Source of the DNA: JBHHUI01 sp965248775
GTDB taxonomy: Bacteria > Chloroflexota > Anaerolineae > Anaerolineales > JBHHUI01
NCBI GenBank assembly: GCA_965248775.1
Contig: OZ252150.1
Span: 4,774,001 to 4,838,000 of the forward strand
Reading direction: 5' to 3'
DNA length: 64,000 nucleotides
The notes below the pieces were generated by a model. The model ran no database searches. It saw only the letters and a program-made list of their open reading frames with translations, and was not told the DNA's origin. Positions 1 through 8,525 of this stretch are shown here, piece by piece. Every line of letters begins with the position of its first letter. Within the stretch, counting starts at the first letter, position 1. The translations under genes were made by a program, and so were the position numbers.

Positions 1-990
1 ACAGCGGTCGGTGCGGTGAATGACTTGCACCCAATTATCTCGTTTGGCGATGACGCCCAAGTAGATGATCCAGATGTAAGCAAGGCAAGCTGCGATCATC
101 AACCGGGCCAGCCGGGCCGGGTCGGCGATATGGCTTTTATGCAAATTGAAGCCCCGGCTTTTCTGGTCGGAGAAGAAAGTTTCAATACGAAAGCGTTTGT
201 TATACTAGGAACAGACTTCGGCAACCAGCTCCAGGTTGGTGACCAGATAGAGGGGCTCTTTGCAGTCGCGCTGCCACCACGCGATGGCAAGGACGGGCCC
301 ATATTCCTGCTGGGTGAAGGCGACATCCGGCACGCCGCGGTATGCACCACGGGGCACATCCAGGTCGGCGAAGGCGAACCAGTCGCCCCCTTCACATAGC
401 TGGACATGCTTGGCCGTGCGACAGACGTAGGCCCATTCGTAGTCATTCAGAGCCGCCTGGAGGTTCGTGCCATCGAATTCACCATCCCCCAGGAAGACGA
501 CATCGCTTGCAGGGGGCACCAAAGCGTGTACTTCTGTCAACAACTGCACGTGTGTCGCTTCTGAAAAATGTCCCTTGCTCCCTTTGACGGTGACCCACGC
601 CACCGGCAAAGCACGTTGCTTGTAGATGACGCTCACCATCAGGGTCAGGCAACCGCGGCCCACTTCGCTGCCGTCCATTGCCAACACGAGCGTGCGGTCC
701 TGCGCCAGACCCTGCAATAAGGGTTCAGCGAAGGGTAGAAAGAAGACTTCGTTATTAATATGCTCATTCTTGACCCAGCGGGCGTACCGTTTGACCCGGC
801 TCTCGGGTTTGTTGCCGTCTGGCACTTTCCTGGCGATCGCCGGTAGCTGGCTACTCTGGCTGCGGACAATTCCGCTGACCATGGCAGCGAGCGTATCCAA
901 ATGGCGAGCCAAGTTGCCCTGCGGTTCTCCTGGGTACAGTTGCCGCAAGGCGCTCTTTATGGCACGATATGTACGGCGGTTGTCACTCAT
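1..990 (-). pseudogene. IS4-family transposase, amber-interrupted, cut by window edge
   Basis: DDE transposase of the IS4 family. The start at 990 follows an AGGGGAG ribosome site. The first catalytic Asp lies in LAMDGSEVG and the second in VVFLGDGEFDG. Reading is stopped by TAG at 205-207. The next codons in the same frame give YNKRFRIETFFSDQK, which fits the family's Y(2)R(3)E(6)K signature exactly, so the stop falls immediately before the motif with the third catalytic residue. The frame then stays open to base 1. As read, the protein lacks its active-site Glu and should be inactive unless the amber is suppressed. The outer end of the element near 1020-1070 could not be fixed. It lies directly upstream of flgK and has probably displaced whatever preceded that gene. 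Confidence 0.85.
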
Positions 991-1101
991 GGCGATACTC
1001 CCCTTGTTCTGTGGTAGAACGGAGAGTGTAGCCGAGAGGCAACCGCTAATCAATCACGGATAAAGTGTCCGGTAGTGAACCACTCGCAAGGATGCGAATC
1101 A

Positions 1102-2508
1102 ATGTCAAATATCTTCTCAGGAATTCATACCGCTCTGCGGGCAATGCGTTCTTATCAGCGCGCCCAGCTTGTTACTGAGCACAACGTCGCCAACACGAAT
1201 ACTCCGGGCTACACACGCCAGGAAGCTGTACTGGCCACTGCCAGCCCATATACGCCTCTCGCTTTTAACAGGCCGGGCGATACTGGTTTGCACCTTGGCC
1301 AAGGCACGCAGGTCTCTGCGATTCGCCGATTCAGTTACGAATTCTATGACGGTCGGCTACGCACCGAAATGGCGGCGCAGAAGAATTGGGGAGAACGCAG
1401 GGATGTTCTCCAGCATGTTGAGGCATTGTTACCCAGCCTCGAAGGAGTTGGGATCAGCGACCGGCTGAGTGAATTTTGGGCGAGCTGGCAAGCACTTTCC
1501 GCCAACCCATCCGATATCGGCGTCCGCACCGCTTTGCTGGAAAATGCCCAGTCGCTGACGGGTCAGCTCAACACTCGTTATACAGCCATTTACAAACTTC
1601 GTCTTGATCAGGACGCACGTGTCAACGACCTCGTTACTCTAGTCAATATAACCACGACGCGTCTCGCCGAACTAAACAAACAAATCCCAGCCGCAATTGG
1701 CGCAGACTTCCAACCGAACGATCTGCTTGACGAACGAGACCGCCTCGTTGACCAGCTCGCAGAACTGACAGGCGTTGGTTATCATTTTCAGTCCAACGGA
1801 AGTGCACTTTTGTCGCTCGGCGGGCATACTCTCGTCGCTGCGGATCAGGCACAGACGATAAGCACTACCAGTGTAGGCGGGTTCCTGCAATTGCGCTGGC
1901 CGGACAATTCAGCGGTGACCCTAACTTCCGGACAAATCGCAGGGGCGATCACTGCGCGGGATACGGACATTCCTGCACGTCTGACTGCGCTCGACAGCCT
2001 GGCGACCACACTGATTGCACAGGTCAATACGATTCACAGTGCCTCATTTGGACTTCCAACGGGTAATGTCACAGGCCAGAATTTCTTCACAGGAACGGTA
2101 GCGTCTAATATCACAGTGAATTCGACGCTGGTTGCCGATCCCACCCAGATAGCCGCTGCTGCAGCAATCAATTCACCCGGCGATGGTTCGAAAGCTTTGC
2201 AGATTGCGCAACTTCAGACGGCATTGCTCATGAGTAGTAGCACGCGCACCATCGATGCCTTCTGGGCAGATTCGATGTCAGCCCTCGGTAGTGATACTGC
2301 TCGGGCACAGAACGAAGCCCAGGTGTACGGATTGCTCACCGACCAACTCACGCAGCAAAAAGAGTCAGTCACGGGTGTCTCGTTGGACGAGGAAGCCGCT
2401 CGTCTGATCGAATCGCAGGCAGCCTATCAAGCCGCTGCACGCGTGCTTACCGCTTTCGACCAAATGTTTGACACCGTAATTAACCGCATGGGGGTTGTGG
2501 GTCGATGA
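1102..2508 (+). CDS. flgK: flagellar hook-associated protein FlgK (HAP1)
   Basis: FlgK joins the hook to the filament (with FlgL) outside the cell. The product is about 468 residues, normal for the family. The N-terminus (SNIFSGIHTALRAM, then VTEHNVANTNTPGYTRQE) is the flagellar rod/hook helix with its ANTNTPGYTR motif. The C-terminus (LDEEAARLIESQAAYQAAARVL) is the matching D0 helix. The in-frame ATG at 1075 is less likely, because MSNIF at 1102 is preceded by AAGGA and matches the usual protein start. The gene overlaps the next by ATGA and heads the plus-strand flagellar operon. Its upstream flank is an IS4 remnant, so the native promoter may be missing or replaced. Confidence 0.95.
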   Translation: MSNIFSGIHTALRAMRSYQRAQLVTEHNVANTNTPGYTRQEAVLATASPYTPLAFNRPGDTGLHLGQGTQVSAIRRFSYEFYDGRLRTEMAAQKNWGERRDVLQHVEALLPSLEGVGISDRLSEFWASWQALSANPSDIGVRTALLENAQSLTGQLNTRYTAIYKLRLDQDARVNDLVTLVNITTTRLAELNKQIPAAIGADFQPNDLLDERDRLVDQLAELTGVGYHFQSNGSALLSLGGHTLVAADQAQTISTTSVGGFLQLRWPDNSAVTLTSGQIAGAITARDTDIPARLTALDSLATTLIAQVNTIHSASFGLPTGNVTGQNFFTGTVASNITVNSTLVADPTQIAAAAAINSPGDGSKALQIAQLQTALLMSSSTRTIDAFWADSMSALGSDTARAQNEAQVYGLLTDQLTQQKESVTGVSLDEEAARLIESQAAYQAAARVLTAFDQMFDTVINRMGVVGR

Positions 2509-3245
2509 TCTCAGTCACCCAGTTAGGTCCGGCAGCAGTTGAAGCCCGGACCAATGACGACAAGGGTGTAAAAAACCACCGCTCGCAGACGCTCGATCAA
2601 CAACTTGCGGAACAGCGGGCGGCGCTACGGCTTGCCCTGATGGATTTGCAGCATAACTACCAGACACAGTTGCAGGCACTGACCAGTGCGCTCGACCTGG
2701 GCGAGAAAGACTCGCTGGACCATTTGCGACGCGTGACTGAGTACACAACTGCGCTCTCTAAAAAACTGGGTGTAAAGGATGAAGAACTAGAAACGCTGCG
2801 GCAGGGGGCATTGTTGCACGATGTGGGCAAATTGGGCATTTCGGGCGAAGTACTTAATAAGCGCTCTGCATTGAGTGAGGAAGAGTGGAAGCAAATACGC
2901 ACGCATCCCAAACTCGGTTTTAAATTATTGAAGAGCTTAAAGCAGTTACACAAAGCAGTGGCAGCGATTGTGTTGCATCACCATGAACGCTTCGATGGGT
3001 CCGGCTATCCGGATGGTCTGATCGACCGCGAAATCCCATGGGGTGCACGTATTTTTGCAGTGGTCGATGCATTGGACGCGATTACCTCGGATCTCCCCTA
3101 TCGTCCGGCGCGTTCATACGCAGAAGCGCGAGCCGAAATCCAACGTCACCGCGGGCGCCAATTCGATCCGAAAGTAGTGGATGCTTTCATGGAAATCCCG
3201 GATCAGATCTGGCAGGAGATTCGATTATCTGCCTCCAAGATGTAA
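2505..3245 (+). CDS. HD-GYP domain protein, putative c-di-GMP phosphodiesterase
   Basis: A 246-residue protein with a C-terminal HD-GYP domain and no receiver domain. Visible motifs are HDVGKLGISGEVL (metal-binding HD), the HHHERFDGSGYPDGL box with an intact GYP, and the DALDAITSDLPYR segment. All are typical of enzymes that hydrolyse cyclic di-GMP. The first 70 residues are charged and probably helical. ATG overlaps the flgK stop (ATGA), so the two genes are translationally coupled. A c-di-GMP hydrolase between two hook-filament junction genes suggests a link between filament assembly and second-messenger control, but that link is inference. Confidence 0.85.
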   Translation: MISVTQLGPAAVEARTNDDKGVKNHRSQTLDQQLAEQRAALRLALMDLQHNYQTQLQALTSALDLGEKDSLDHLRRVTEYTTALSKKLGVKDEELETLRQGALLHDVGKLGISGEVLNKRSALSEEEWKQIRTHPKLGFKLLKSLKQLHKAVAAIVLHHHERFDGSGYPDGLIDREIPWGARIFAVVDALDAITSDLPYRPARSYAEARAEIQRHRGRQFDPKVVDAFMEIPDQIWQEIRLSASKM

Positions 3246-3300
3246 TTGAGGACGCTCACTCGGCGTCTCTAGAGAGTCCGTCCCTTAAGGAGATTTGGTA

Positions 3301-4233
3301 ATGCGCGTTAGTAATCGAATGATGCACGCCGATGTATTGGCCAATCTGCAGGCGCACGCCGAACGCCTGACAGAATTGCGAACAGAAATCTCCTCCGGGA
3401 AGCGGGTGCGCAATCCGTCAGACGATCCGTTCGCGGCTGGGCAGGCACTCACCCTGCGAGACTCATTGGCGGTGAATGAGACCCACCTGGAGAACAATAC
3501 GACTGTCAGCGCCTGGCTGGGTGCCACTGAAGTCGGCTTAAGAAACCTTGCCGACATTACCGAACAAGCGCTCAACATTGCGCGTCGGGCGGGTAGTGAC
3601 GATATGGGCGAAAACGAGCGCGCCTCGTTTTCAACACAAGTCACCCATCTTATCGAAGAGGCACTTGATGCACTGAATACAGGCTATCAGGATCAATATC
3701 TCTTCGCCGGGTATAAAACCACAGGCAGCACAAAGCCCTTTACACTCGCCACAGGATCACCTGACACGGTCACTTACAATGGCGACGCCGGCCTTCGCAA
3801 TGTGGAAGTTGAACCTCCTGGACGAACGATTACGATGAATGTTACCGGGTTGCTCGCTTCAGGTGCACAGCGCTGGACAGCTGCGAATACGCTCTTTCCT
3901 AATCTGATCACCCTAAGGGATGCCCTCGCCACCCCTTCAAATGGAGCCACCATTCGCACGCAGATCGGCGCACTGCAAACCGACTTGCAAACTACGCTAA
4001 ACACCATTACCGATATAGGCGCGCGTCAACAACGATTGGACCGCACTAGTGCGCGTGTAGAGAACGTGCAAATTGTACTGGAAGGTTTTTTAAGTGAAGT
4101 TGAAAACGCCTCCCTGGCCGAAACCATTGTCGAGCTCCAGGCGGAGGAAAGCGCCTATCAGGCCTCGCTCAATACCGCTGCTCGTCTAAGCACGCAGAGC
4201 TTGTTTGATTTTCTAAGGTCGCCTGGCACGTAG
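3301..4233 (+). CDS. flgL: flagellar hook-filament junction protein FlgL (HAP3)
   Basis: FlgL caps the FlgK ring and receives the first flagellin subunits. The 310-residue product starts MRVSNRMMHADVLANLQ and has the flagellin-like stretch ISSGKRVRNPSDDPFAAGQAL. It ends with LAETIVELQAEESAYQASLNTAARLSTQSLFDFL, the usual D0 C-terminal helix. ATG at 3301 is 8 bases after AAGGAG, which decides the start over a TTG at 3295. The stop codon is TAG. The gene sits 55 bp after the HD-GYP gene and 10 bp before fliW. Confidence 0.94.
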   Translation: MRVSNRMMHADVLANLQAHAERLTELRTEISSGKRVRNPSDDPFAAGQALTLRDSLAVNETHLENNTTVSAWLGATEVGLRNLADITEQALNIARRAGSDDMGENERASFSTQVTHLIEEALDALNTGYQDQYLFAGYKTTGSTKPFTLATGSPDTVTYNGDAGLRNVEVEPPGRTITMNVTGLLASGAQRWTAANTLFPNLITLRDALATPSNGATIRTQIGALQTDLQTTLNTITDIGARQQRLDRTSARVENVQIVLEGFLSEVENASLAETIVELQAEESAYQASLNTAARLSTQSLFDFLRSPGT

Positions 4234-4243
4234 AGCCGAGACT

Positions 4244-4675
4244 ATGATGCAAGAGATATTAACCAGCACAAGCACAATCACATTTCCGGACGGTCTGATC
4301 GGATGCGAGGAGTGGATTCATTTTAATTTGGAATCTGATCCTGAGACCGCGCCGCTGCTCCTGTTGAAATCACTTGACGATCATGATCTGGCTTTCATTG
4401 TGTGCGATGCCCGCCTGTTCGTTCCCGATTATGACCCGCAACTCACGAAAGTCGATCTAAAGGCCTTGGAGAATCCACAGGCCGAGGACCTTATTGTTCT
4501 GGTCATCATTACACCTCCGCCGCTTCAAAAAGATAAAACAGCTCCGGCGGAGACAACATTAACTGTCAATTTGTTGGGACCGCTGATCCTCAACCTCGAA
4601 GAGGGAGTGGGGCGACAAGTTCTGCATTCTGATTATGATGCTCACGTTCCTTTTAATGGAGATCTATCATGCTAG
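4244..4675 (+). CDS. fliW: flagellar assembly factor FliW (CsrA antagonist)
   Basis: FliW binds flagellin and, when free, sequesters CsrA, so that flagellin translation follows export. The 143-residue product is of normal size. It shows the family pattern ITFPDGLIGCEEWIHFNL near the start, LAFIVCDARLFVPDYDP in the middle and TLTVNLLGPLILNLEEGVGRQVL toward the end. Two adjacent ATGs at 4244 and 4247 are both possible starts. Its last 7 bases overlap csrA, the common fliW-csrA coupling. The flagellin leader at 23423-23462 carries the matching CsrA sites, so the whole switch is present in this window. Confidence 0.93.
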   Translation: MMQEILTSTSTITFPDGLIGCEEWIHFNLESDPETAPLLLLKSLDDHDLAFIVCDARLFVPDYDPQLTKVDLKALENPQAEDLIVLVIITPPPLQKDKTAPAETTLTVNLLGPLILNLEEGVGRQVLHSDYDAHVPFNGDLSC

Positions 4676-4908
4676 TGCTTACGCGACGCACAGATGAAGC
4701 TCTCAACATTGGGGAAGAGATAGTCTTGCGCATACTGGCCATTGAGCGTGATCGCGTCAAGATAGGTGTGAGCGCACCAGCGCACGTTTCTATCTTACGC
4801 GAGGAGCTATGGGCTCAAGTTCGTAGCGAAAACCAGGCTGCAGCGATCCCGGCTGCGCAAGGCATTTCTATGGCACGCGCCCTTGAGAATCTGGTAGACC
4901 CGAAATGA
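4669..4908 (+). CDS. csrA: carbon storage regulator CsrA (RsmA), RNA-binding translational repressor
   Basis: A small homodimeric RNA-binding protein that recognises ANGGA in hairpin loops and blocks ribosome binding. The 79-residue product has the canonical MLVLTRRTDEALNIG start, the core strand VKIGVSAPAHVSILREELW with the RNA-contacting Arg, and a longer than usual C-terminal tail (after about residue 55), as is common in FliW-type CsrA. It overlaps fliW upstream and the next gene by ATGA downstream. Its probable target here is the flagellin mRNA; see the leader entry. Confidence 0.95.
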   Translation: MLVLTRRTDEALNIGEEIVLRILAIERDRVKIGVSAPAHVSILREELWAQVRSENQAAAIPAAQGISMARALENLVDPK

Positions 4909-5294
4909 AACGGCAGTTTGCGCTCCTGATCGTCGATAACGATTTGCCTGTGTCTAAGAAACTAAAGGCACTGCTCATGCAGCGCTTGCCAAGAAGCCGC
5001 ATCGACGTAACCACAAACGGGGCTAACGCCCAGAGACCGGTGGCAGCAGGCGACTATGATCTCGTTCTGCTCGATCTCCAATTGCCGGACATGAGTACGT
5101 TCGACCTTTTCGATAATTTGCGGGCTCTCAAATATCAGGGCCCCATCGCATTCCTTAGTCGCGAATCTGATGCAGGAGTTGCTGCGCAGGCTTTTCGCAA
5201 GGGCGCAGTGGACTATCTCGTTAAAACAAATCATCTTCTGGAATCCGTATTCAACGTTGTGGTGCGCGGCCTGGAGATGGAGTGGCTGCGCTAG
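4905..5294 (+). CDS. response-regulator receiver, possibly the N-terminal part of a broken receiver-kinase fusion
   Basis: A single CheY-like receiver of 129 residues. It shows the acidic pocket LLIVDNDLP, phospho-acceptor Asp in YDLVLLDLQLPDM, and the conserved Lys in DYLVKTN. ATG overlaps the csrA stop. It ends at TAG 5292-5294, but the same frame stays open without another stop through 6314. The codons after the TAG (EKQRVEDQCATLNESLQAAE) read as the coiled-coil linker usual between a receiver and a histidine kinase. The stop therefore probably arose by CAG to TAG. Whether this is now a separate regulator, a broken fusion or a readthrough site cannot be told from sequence. Confidence 0.85.
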   Translation: MKRQFALLIVDNDLPVSKKLKALLMQRLPRSRIDVTTNGANAQRPVAAGDYDLVLLDLQLPDMSTFDLFDNLRALKYQGPIAFLSRESDAGVAAQAFRKGAVDYLVKTNHLLESVFNVVVRGLEMEWLR

Positions 5295-5327
5295 GAGAAA
5301 CAGCGCGTTGAAGATCAATGCGCGACT

Positions 5328-6314
5328 TTGAACGAGAGCCTGCAAGCAGCCGAAGCCGACTTGGTAGAGAAAGTATTTGCGCTGGAAGCCCTACCAACCC
5401 AGTTAATTCCAGCGGAGAGAATGGATACCCTGGGCAGGCTTGCCGCTGGAGTAGCGCACGAGATCAACAATCCTCTCTCGATTGTCAGTGGCAATATTAA
5501 GGTCGTCGAAACACTGACACGGGATATCTCGAGTCTGCTGCCGCGCTGGATTGAAGCAGCCCCATTATTTGAAAATAGTTCCGACATTGAACTGCGCTTG
5601 TTCTATGAAGAGTTCATTCGAGAAACCGAACGTCTCCAGCTGCAATTGATTATGGAGCACCAGGAGCGCATCCTCTCCGCAGTACAGAGCGGCGTGGCAC
5701 GTGTGGCGCGTCTTGTCGCGGACCTGTCGCAGTTCTCCGAACATGATGACTCTGAAATGGTTCAGACTGATCCAGTTGCAGAAATGGAACGCGCCCTCAA
5801 TATCGTTCACGGAGAGCTCAAATATCATACGGCGATTGTTCGCGATTTTCAGCCACTCCCTCCTATCAAATGCCACTCGCGTCGCCTGTGTCAGGTCTTT
5901 ATCAACTTGTTGCTCAATGCTGCCCAGAGCATCGAGGCGCAAGGGACGATCACTATCTCAACGCGTTCCGAGCCGAACGCGGTTCAGATCTGTGTGCGCG
6001 ATACAGGTGCCGGCATTCCAGAAGAGGCGCTTGCCCTTATATTTGATCCTTTCTACACAACAAAGGACAAAGGCACCGGGTTGGGATTATCGGTGAGTGC
6101 CGCGATCATTCGAGCACACGGCGGTCAGATCACAGTGGAAAGTAAACCTTCCGAAGGAAGTACCTTCACGATCAGTCTGCCCCGTATTGATACAAACGAT
6201 CGAGTGCCTCAGTCGAATGGATCAGCGGTGCCCGCTTGGTCGGTCGCAGATATGGAAAACCAAGCGGAGCAATCCGTACTTCAGAGTGAACCATCGGTGA
6301 GCCGGGTAGAGTGA
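5328..6314 (+). CDS. histidine kinase, in frame with the preceding receiver across one amber codon
   Basis: A cytoplasmic two-component kinase of about 328 residues with no membrane segment. The H box is GVAHEINNPLSIV, near residue 42. The ATP-binding domain shows N box NLLLNAAQSI, G1 DTGAGIP, F box IFDPFYTT and G2 GTGLGLS. The start is uncertain. The listed TTG at 5328 is weak, with no clear ribosome site, which fits the idea that this is the downstream half of a gene beginning at 4905. The stop overlaps the next gene's GTG start. Partners are likely the two flanking response regulators. Confidence 0.82.
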   Translation: MNESLQAAEADLVEKVFALEALPTQLIPAERMDTLGRLAAGVAHEINNPLSIVSGNIKVVETLTRDISSLLPRWIEAAPLFENSSDIELRLFYEEFIRETERLQLQLIMEHQERILSAVQSGVARVARLVADLSQFSEHDDSEMVQTDPVAEMERALNIVHGELKYHTAIVRDFQPLPPIKCHSRRLCQVFINLLLNAAQSIEAQGTITISTRSEPNAVQICVRDTGAGIPEEALALIFDPFYTTKDKGTGLGLSVSAAIIRAHGGQITVESKPSEGSTFTISLPRIDTNDRVPQSNGSAVPAWSVADMENQAEQSVLQSEPSVSRVE

Positions 6315-7606
6315 GTGATGCAATGAACCAACCAACCTTCAACCGCAATCCGACAGGGTTTGAACCGGACAAACCTTTCGAGCATACATTGCTTATTGTT
6401 GATGATGAAGATCACATCCTTTTAGCGCTCGAACTACTCCTGCGGCGGGCCGGCTATCACGTCGTCACCGCCCATAATGCGAACGATGCACTCGATGTCA
6501 TGCGCCAGCAACCAATCTCGCTCGTCATTTCAGACGAACGTTTGCCGGACATGCTCGGCAGAGAGTTGCTGCGCGAGATTCAGAAAAATTGGCCAGATAC
6601 AATTCGAGTCACTCTTACAGGTTACGCCAATGTGGACTCGGTTCTTGCTGCAATAAACGAGGGGCATGTTTTTCAATTCCTCGTAAAGCCGTGGGATGAC
6701 GAAGAGCTCAAAGCTGTAGTACGGGATGGACTGCGCCTCCTGGATCTGTTGAGGGAAAATCGGCGTCTCTATCAGATTACCCAACGGCAATCTCATGAAT
6801 TGCGCAAAGTAAACGAATCTCTGGAACAGAGGGTGGAAAAGCGCACCGTCGAGGTTGAAGCTAAGAATCAGGAACTTGAAGAAACCTTTGTACAAGTCGT
6901 TCGAACCCTCAGCGCTATCCGCGAGCAACGCGGTCTTGATGCAGCTGGGCATGCCGAACACGTGGCAGATGACGCACGAGAATTGGCTGTGCGGCTAGAC
7001 GTTTCCAAGCAGATGCAAAACGATATTGAGATCGCCGCAGCGCTGCACGATATTGGAATGATCGGCCTCCCAGATGAATTACTTGAGCGCGGATACTTCC
7101 GTATGACTCGCGAGGAGCATGCGCAGTACCGCAAGCATGCTGTGGTTGCACAAGCCCTGTTGGCCGGGATGCCACGTATGGAGGCTGTGGTGCAGATTAT
7201 CCGGCATCAAGGCGAGTGGTGGAATGGGCGCAGTTACCCCGACAAATTATTAGGAGAAGATATCCCTATTGGTTCGCGCATCATCGCTTGTGTCGATGTG
7301 TATTGGGAGCGGCAACAGGAGTGGGGTGCTCTCGATGGTGGGAGAGGCCAGAGATTTGATCCCAATGTTGTTGACGCCTATGAGACCCTGCTCTCTGCTC
7401 GCGAAGCGGATCTACGCGCCGCTCCGCCAAGCACGGTTTGGCCGAATGAATTGGTTAAAGGCATGATTGTTCGACAAGATGTCTACACCGGGCGCGGACT
7501 TTTGCTTGTCACCGGAGGGCACGTGGTGGATGAGGCAACCCTGATAAAAATTCGACGATTCAATCGAGTCGACCCTCTTCGAGACAAGATTTATGTTCGC
7601 GCTTAA
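6311..7606 (+). CDS. RpfG-like response regulator with degenerate HD-GYP output domain
   Basis: Receiver (residues about 24-145: LLIVDDEDHI, LVISDERLPDM, FLVKPWDDEEL), then a coiled coil (about 155-195), then an HD-GYP-like domain (about 196-380) and a short C-terminal tail. The HD motif is present as ALHDIGMIGLP. The HHE...GYP box is altered to HQGEWWNGRSYPDKL: a missing His, and SYP in place of GYP. Catalytic c-di-GMP hydrolysis is therefore doubtful and a sensing role is possible. GTG at 6311 overlaps the kinase stop; ATG at 6323 is the alternative. The last about 100 bp are part of a 452-bp-spaced tandem duplication with the region at 7952-8055. Confidence 0.85.
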   Translation: MSDAMNQPTFNRNPTGFEPDKPFEHTLLIVDDEDHILLALELLLRRAGYHVVTAHNANDALDVMRQQPISLVISDERLPDMLGRELLREIQKNWPDTIRVTLTGYANVDSVLAAINEGHVFQFLVKPWDDEELKAVVRDGLRLLDLLRENRRLYQITQRQSHELRKVNESLEQRVEKRTVEVEAKNQELEETFVQVVRTLSAIREQRGLDAAGHAEHVADDARELAVRLDVSKQMQNDIEIAAALHDIGMIGLPDELLERGYFRMTREEHAQYRKHAVVAQALLAGMPRMEAVVQIIRHQGEWWNGRSYPDKLLGEDIPIGSRIIACVDVYWERQQEWGALDGGRGQRFDPNVVDAYETLLSAREADLRAAPPSTVWPNELVKGMIVRQDVYTGRGLLLVTGGHVVDEATLIKIRRFNRVDPLRDKIYVRA

Positions 7607-7927
7607 GAGTATTTTTCTATTTGGCTTATTTTCTCTGTTGATTGCAGCCTGTACTCCTGCAGAGGTCGAGCCCACCCGCAGCGCTAAATTCTACCGTGGC
7701 ATACGGGTCGAGGTTGTCGCGGATACACCCAGTCTGATCATGTTTTCCGATTGCAGATCCCGCACGGCCCCCCTGGTCGGCTTGGCAAACTCCGGCGATG
7801 TCGCGATTGTGAACGAGCGCCAACTTGTTCCGATGGCTGGTGGTACCAGGTGCAGATACCCGTCCTGACTGATACAGATTGGGAGGAAATTGGATGGGTA
7901 CACGAGCAGAACTTGAAAATCAGATGA
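7593..7927 (+). pseudogene. small lipoprotein, first tandem copy, frameshifted
   Basis: Begins MFALKSIFLFGLFSLLIAAC, a signal peptide ending in a lipobox-like LIAAC. The mature part resembles the second copy at 8045 closely (VVADTPSLI, TAPLVGLANSGD). Reading breaks at about 7822, where CGCCAACTTG stands for CGCCAAACTTG in the other copy, a loss of one A. With the base restored the C-terminus reads on as in copy 2 (DGWWYQVQIPVL, ending EQNLKIR) to TGA at 7925-7927. The mature domain has the look of an SH3-like fold (GWV, WWYQVQ), but the function is unknown. ATG overlaps the end of the upstream regulator. Confidence 0.8.
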
Positions 7928-8044
7928 TAGGTTCCCTTGAAAAAAGGCTGGTTTTGGCGCGCAGCGAATGGGCAGTGACGGATGAATCAACCCTGGCAAA
8001 AAATTGGCGCTTCAATCGAAGCGACCGGATACGAGATAATAATT

Positions 8045-8377
8045 ATGTTCATACTTAAGCGTATTTTCCTCTTTGGTTTAATTACTCTGTTGATTGTGGC
8101 CTGTTCTACAGAGGTCGAGTCCACCTCAAGAGCTAGATTTAGGCGTGGTATGCGGGTTAAGGTTGTTGCAGATACGCCCAGCCTGATCCTGTTTTCCGAG
8201 TGTCAATCTCTCACAGCTCCTCTGGCCGGCTTGGCAAACTCAGGCGATGCCGCGATTGTGCTCGAGCGCCAAACTTGTTCCGATAGCTGGTGGTATCAGG
8301 TGCAGATACCCGAACTGGCTCATACAGAATGGGAGGGGATCGGGTGGGTATCCGAGCAGAACTTGAAACTCAGATAA
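8045..8377 (+). CDS. small lipoprotein, second tandem copy, intact
   Basis: A 110-residue product: signal peptide MFILKRIFLFGLITLLIVAC with lipobox Cys at 20, then a domain of about 90 residues with GMRVKVVADTPSLILF, SLTAPLAGLANSGDAA, SWWYQVQIPEL and GWVSEQNLKLR. The last part looks like an extracellular SH3-type strand pattern. That fold is a guess. No family was recognised. The ATG at 8045 is favoured over 7982 because it matches copy 1 and gives the signal peptide. It is the last gene of the plus-strand operon, 75 bp before a strong terminator. Confidence 0.75.
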   Translation: MFILKRIFLFGLITLLIVACSTEVESTSRARFRRGMRVKVVADTPSLILFSECQSLTAPLAGLANSGDAAIVLERQTCSDSWWYQVQIPELAHTEWEGIGWVSEQNLKLR

Positions 8378-8451
8378 AGAAATTTATAGGTACTGCAATT
8401 CCAAGAAGCCTTCAGATTGTCGTTTGAGTTTCACCCCAACTTAGTCTGAAT

Positions 8452-8485
8452 CTAAAAAGGCCCCAAACATCTGGGGCCTTTTTAG
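8452..8485. terminator. strong bidirectional intrinsic terminator
   Basis: A perfect 14-bp inverted repeat, CTAAAAAGGCCCCA / TGGGGCCTTTTTAG, with the six-base loop AACATC. The A-run and T-run on either side make it active on both strands. It lies between two converging operons, ending the plus-strand flgK operon and the minus-strand flgE operon. Confidence 0.92.
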
Positions 8486-8525
8486 ATCCTCTGTTCAAGA
8501 ACCTTGGCGGAGAAGATGTTCAGGC

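Larger units (their letters stand above)
7500..8377 (+). repeat. diverged tandem duplication, two units about 452 bp apart
   Basis: Unit 1 is about 7500-7927 and unit 2 about 7952-8377. Alignment by eye is continuous from TTTTG at 7500/7952, through GATGARRCAACCCTG and the shared CTTCAATCG region, to the ends of both lipoprotein genes. Unit 1 includes the last about 35 codons of the HD-GYP regulator, so unit 2 begins with a decayed remnant of that gene. Offsets are constant at 452 bp until small indels inside the lipoprotein genes. The copies are well diverged, so the duplication is old. Confidence 0.8.
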
